The notes beneath the pieces were generated by a model. That model had not been told where the DNA came from. It did no database searches and was given only the letters and a program-made list of their open reading frames with translations. DNA of 5,802 nucleotides from an uncultured Prevotellaceae bacterium (GTDB taxonomy: Bacteria > Bacteroidota > Bacteroidia > Bacteroidales > Bacteroidaceae), in contig CAMNHM010000155.1 of the NCBI GenBank assembly GCA_946539475.1, positions 1-5,802 of the forward strand, written 5' to 3'. Made by a program: the position numbers and the translations under genes. Shown here piece by piece: positions 5,682 to 5,802 of the stretch. Each line of letters opens with the position of its first letter. Within the stretch, counting starts at the first letter, position 1.

Positions 5682-5802
5682 GCCGCTCCCCTCCCTTCAA
5701 GGGGAGGGGTTGGGGTGGGGTCTGTAACTTCTTGGCGGCTAATTATATACAGCCCCCCCCCCGCCCTTCGGGCACCCCTCCCCTTGAAGGGAGGGGAGCG
5801 GC
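5682..5802. repeat. 29-bp perfect inverted repeat at the window edge
   Basis: The left arm (5682-5710) is the exact reverse complement of the right arm (5774-5802), with 63 bases between them. Each arm is itself nearly palindromic (CCCCTCCCTT against AAGGGGAGGGG, one base bulged), so each could fold alone. The loop holds a G-rich stretch on the left, a run of 10 C (5753-5762) and a small hairpin GCCC-TTC-GGGC (5763-5773). No coding sequence is seen here. This looks like a dispersed REP- or MITE-like element of Bacteroidetes; it could also act as a transcription terminator or barrier. The right arm ends on the last base of the window, so the repeat may continue further. The stretch 5615-5681 to its left shows nothing recognisable. 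Confidence 0.8.

Noticed and set aside
5774..5802. Rho-independent terminator in the right arm
   Set aside because: The arm can form a G/C-rich hairpin, but no T-run follows it within the window, and no gene ends beside it here.

Overview
The window looks like chromosomal or mobile-element DNA from a Bacteroidales bacterium, most plausibly Prevotella-like. The evidence is an HU protein of the Bacteroidetes-type HU-HIG family, near-consensus Bacteroidetes promoter elements (TTTG, then TAnnTTTG), no Shine-Dalgarno sequences before the starts, and a G/C-rich dispersed inverted repeat of a kind I recall from Prevotella and relatives. The genus is an inference; the order is fairly secure.

Layout: all four convincing genes lie on the minus strand and are transcribed from right to left. 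From the right edge: a 29-bp perfect inverted repeat (5682-5802) that ends exactly at the window edge; a spacer with a clear -7 promoter element (5580-5587); a 318-aa unrecognised protein (4557-5513); an overlapping 226-aa unrecognised protein (3877-4557); a 188-bp spacer with two 30-bp direct repeats and a small palindrome; a 934-aa primase-helicase-like protein (884-3688); a spacer that stays open in the primase frame for 74 codons beyond its TGA (662-883); and an HU-HIG DNA-binding protein (13-576) with its own strong promoter (669-700). The last 12 bases on the left hold nothing that can be called.

How the genes may work together: the large protein joins a degenerate CHC2-like N-terminus, a Toprim domain and a P-loop helicase/ATPase, and ends in an SSB-like acidic Asp-Asp...Pro-Phe tip. 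With an HU-like protein beside it, this resembles the replication module of a Bacteroidetes mobile element or prophage remnant. The two upstream genes are translationally coupled and probably work as a pair. Whether they assist replication or are accessory cargo cannot be told from sequence alone. No integrase, transposase, toxin-antitoxin pair, CRISPR array, tRNA or rRNA is visible.

The best candidates for something undescribed are the coupled unknown pair, the tandem repeats in front of the primase gene, and the coding-like stretch after the primase stop codon.
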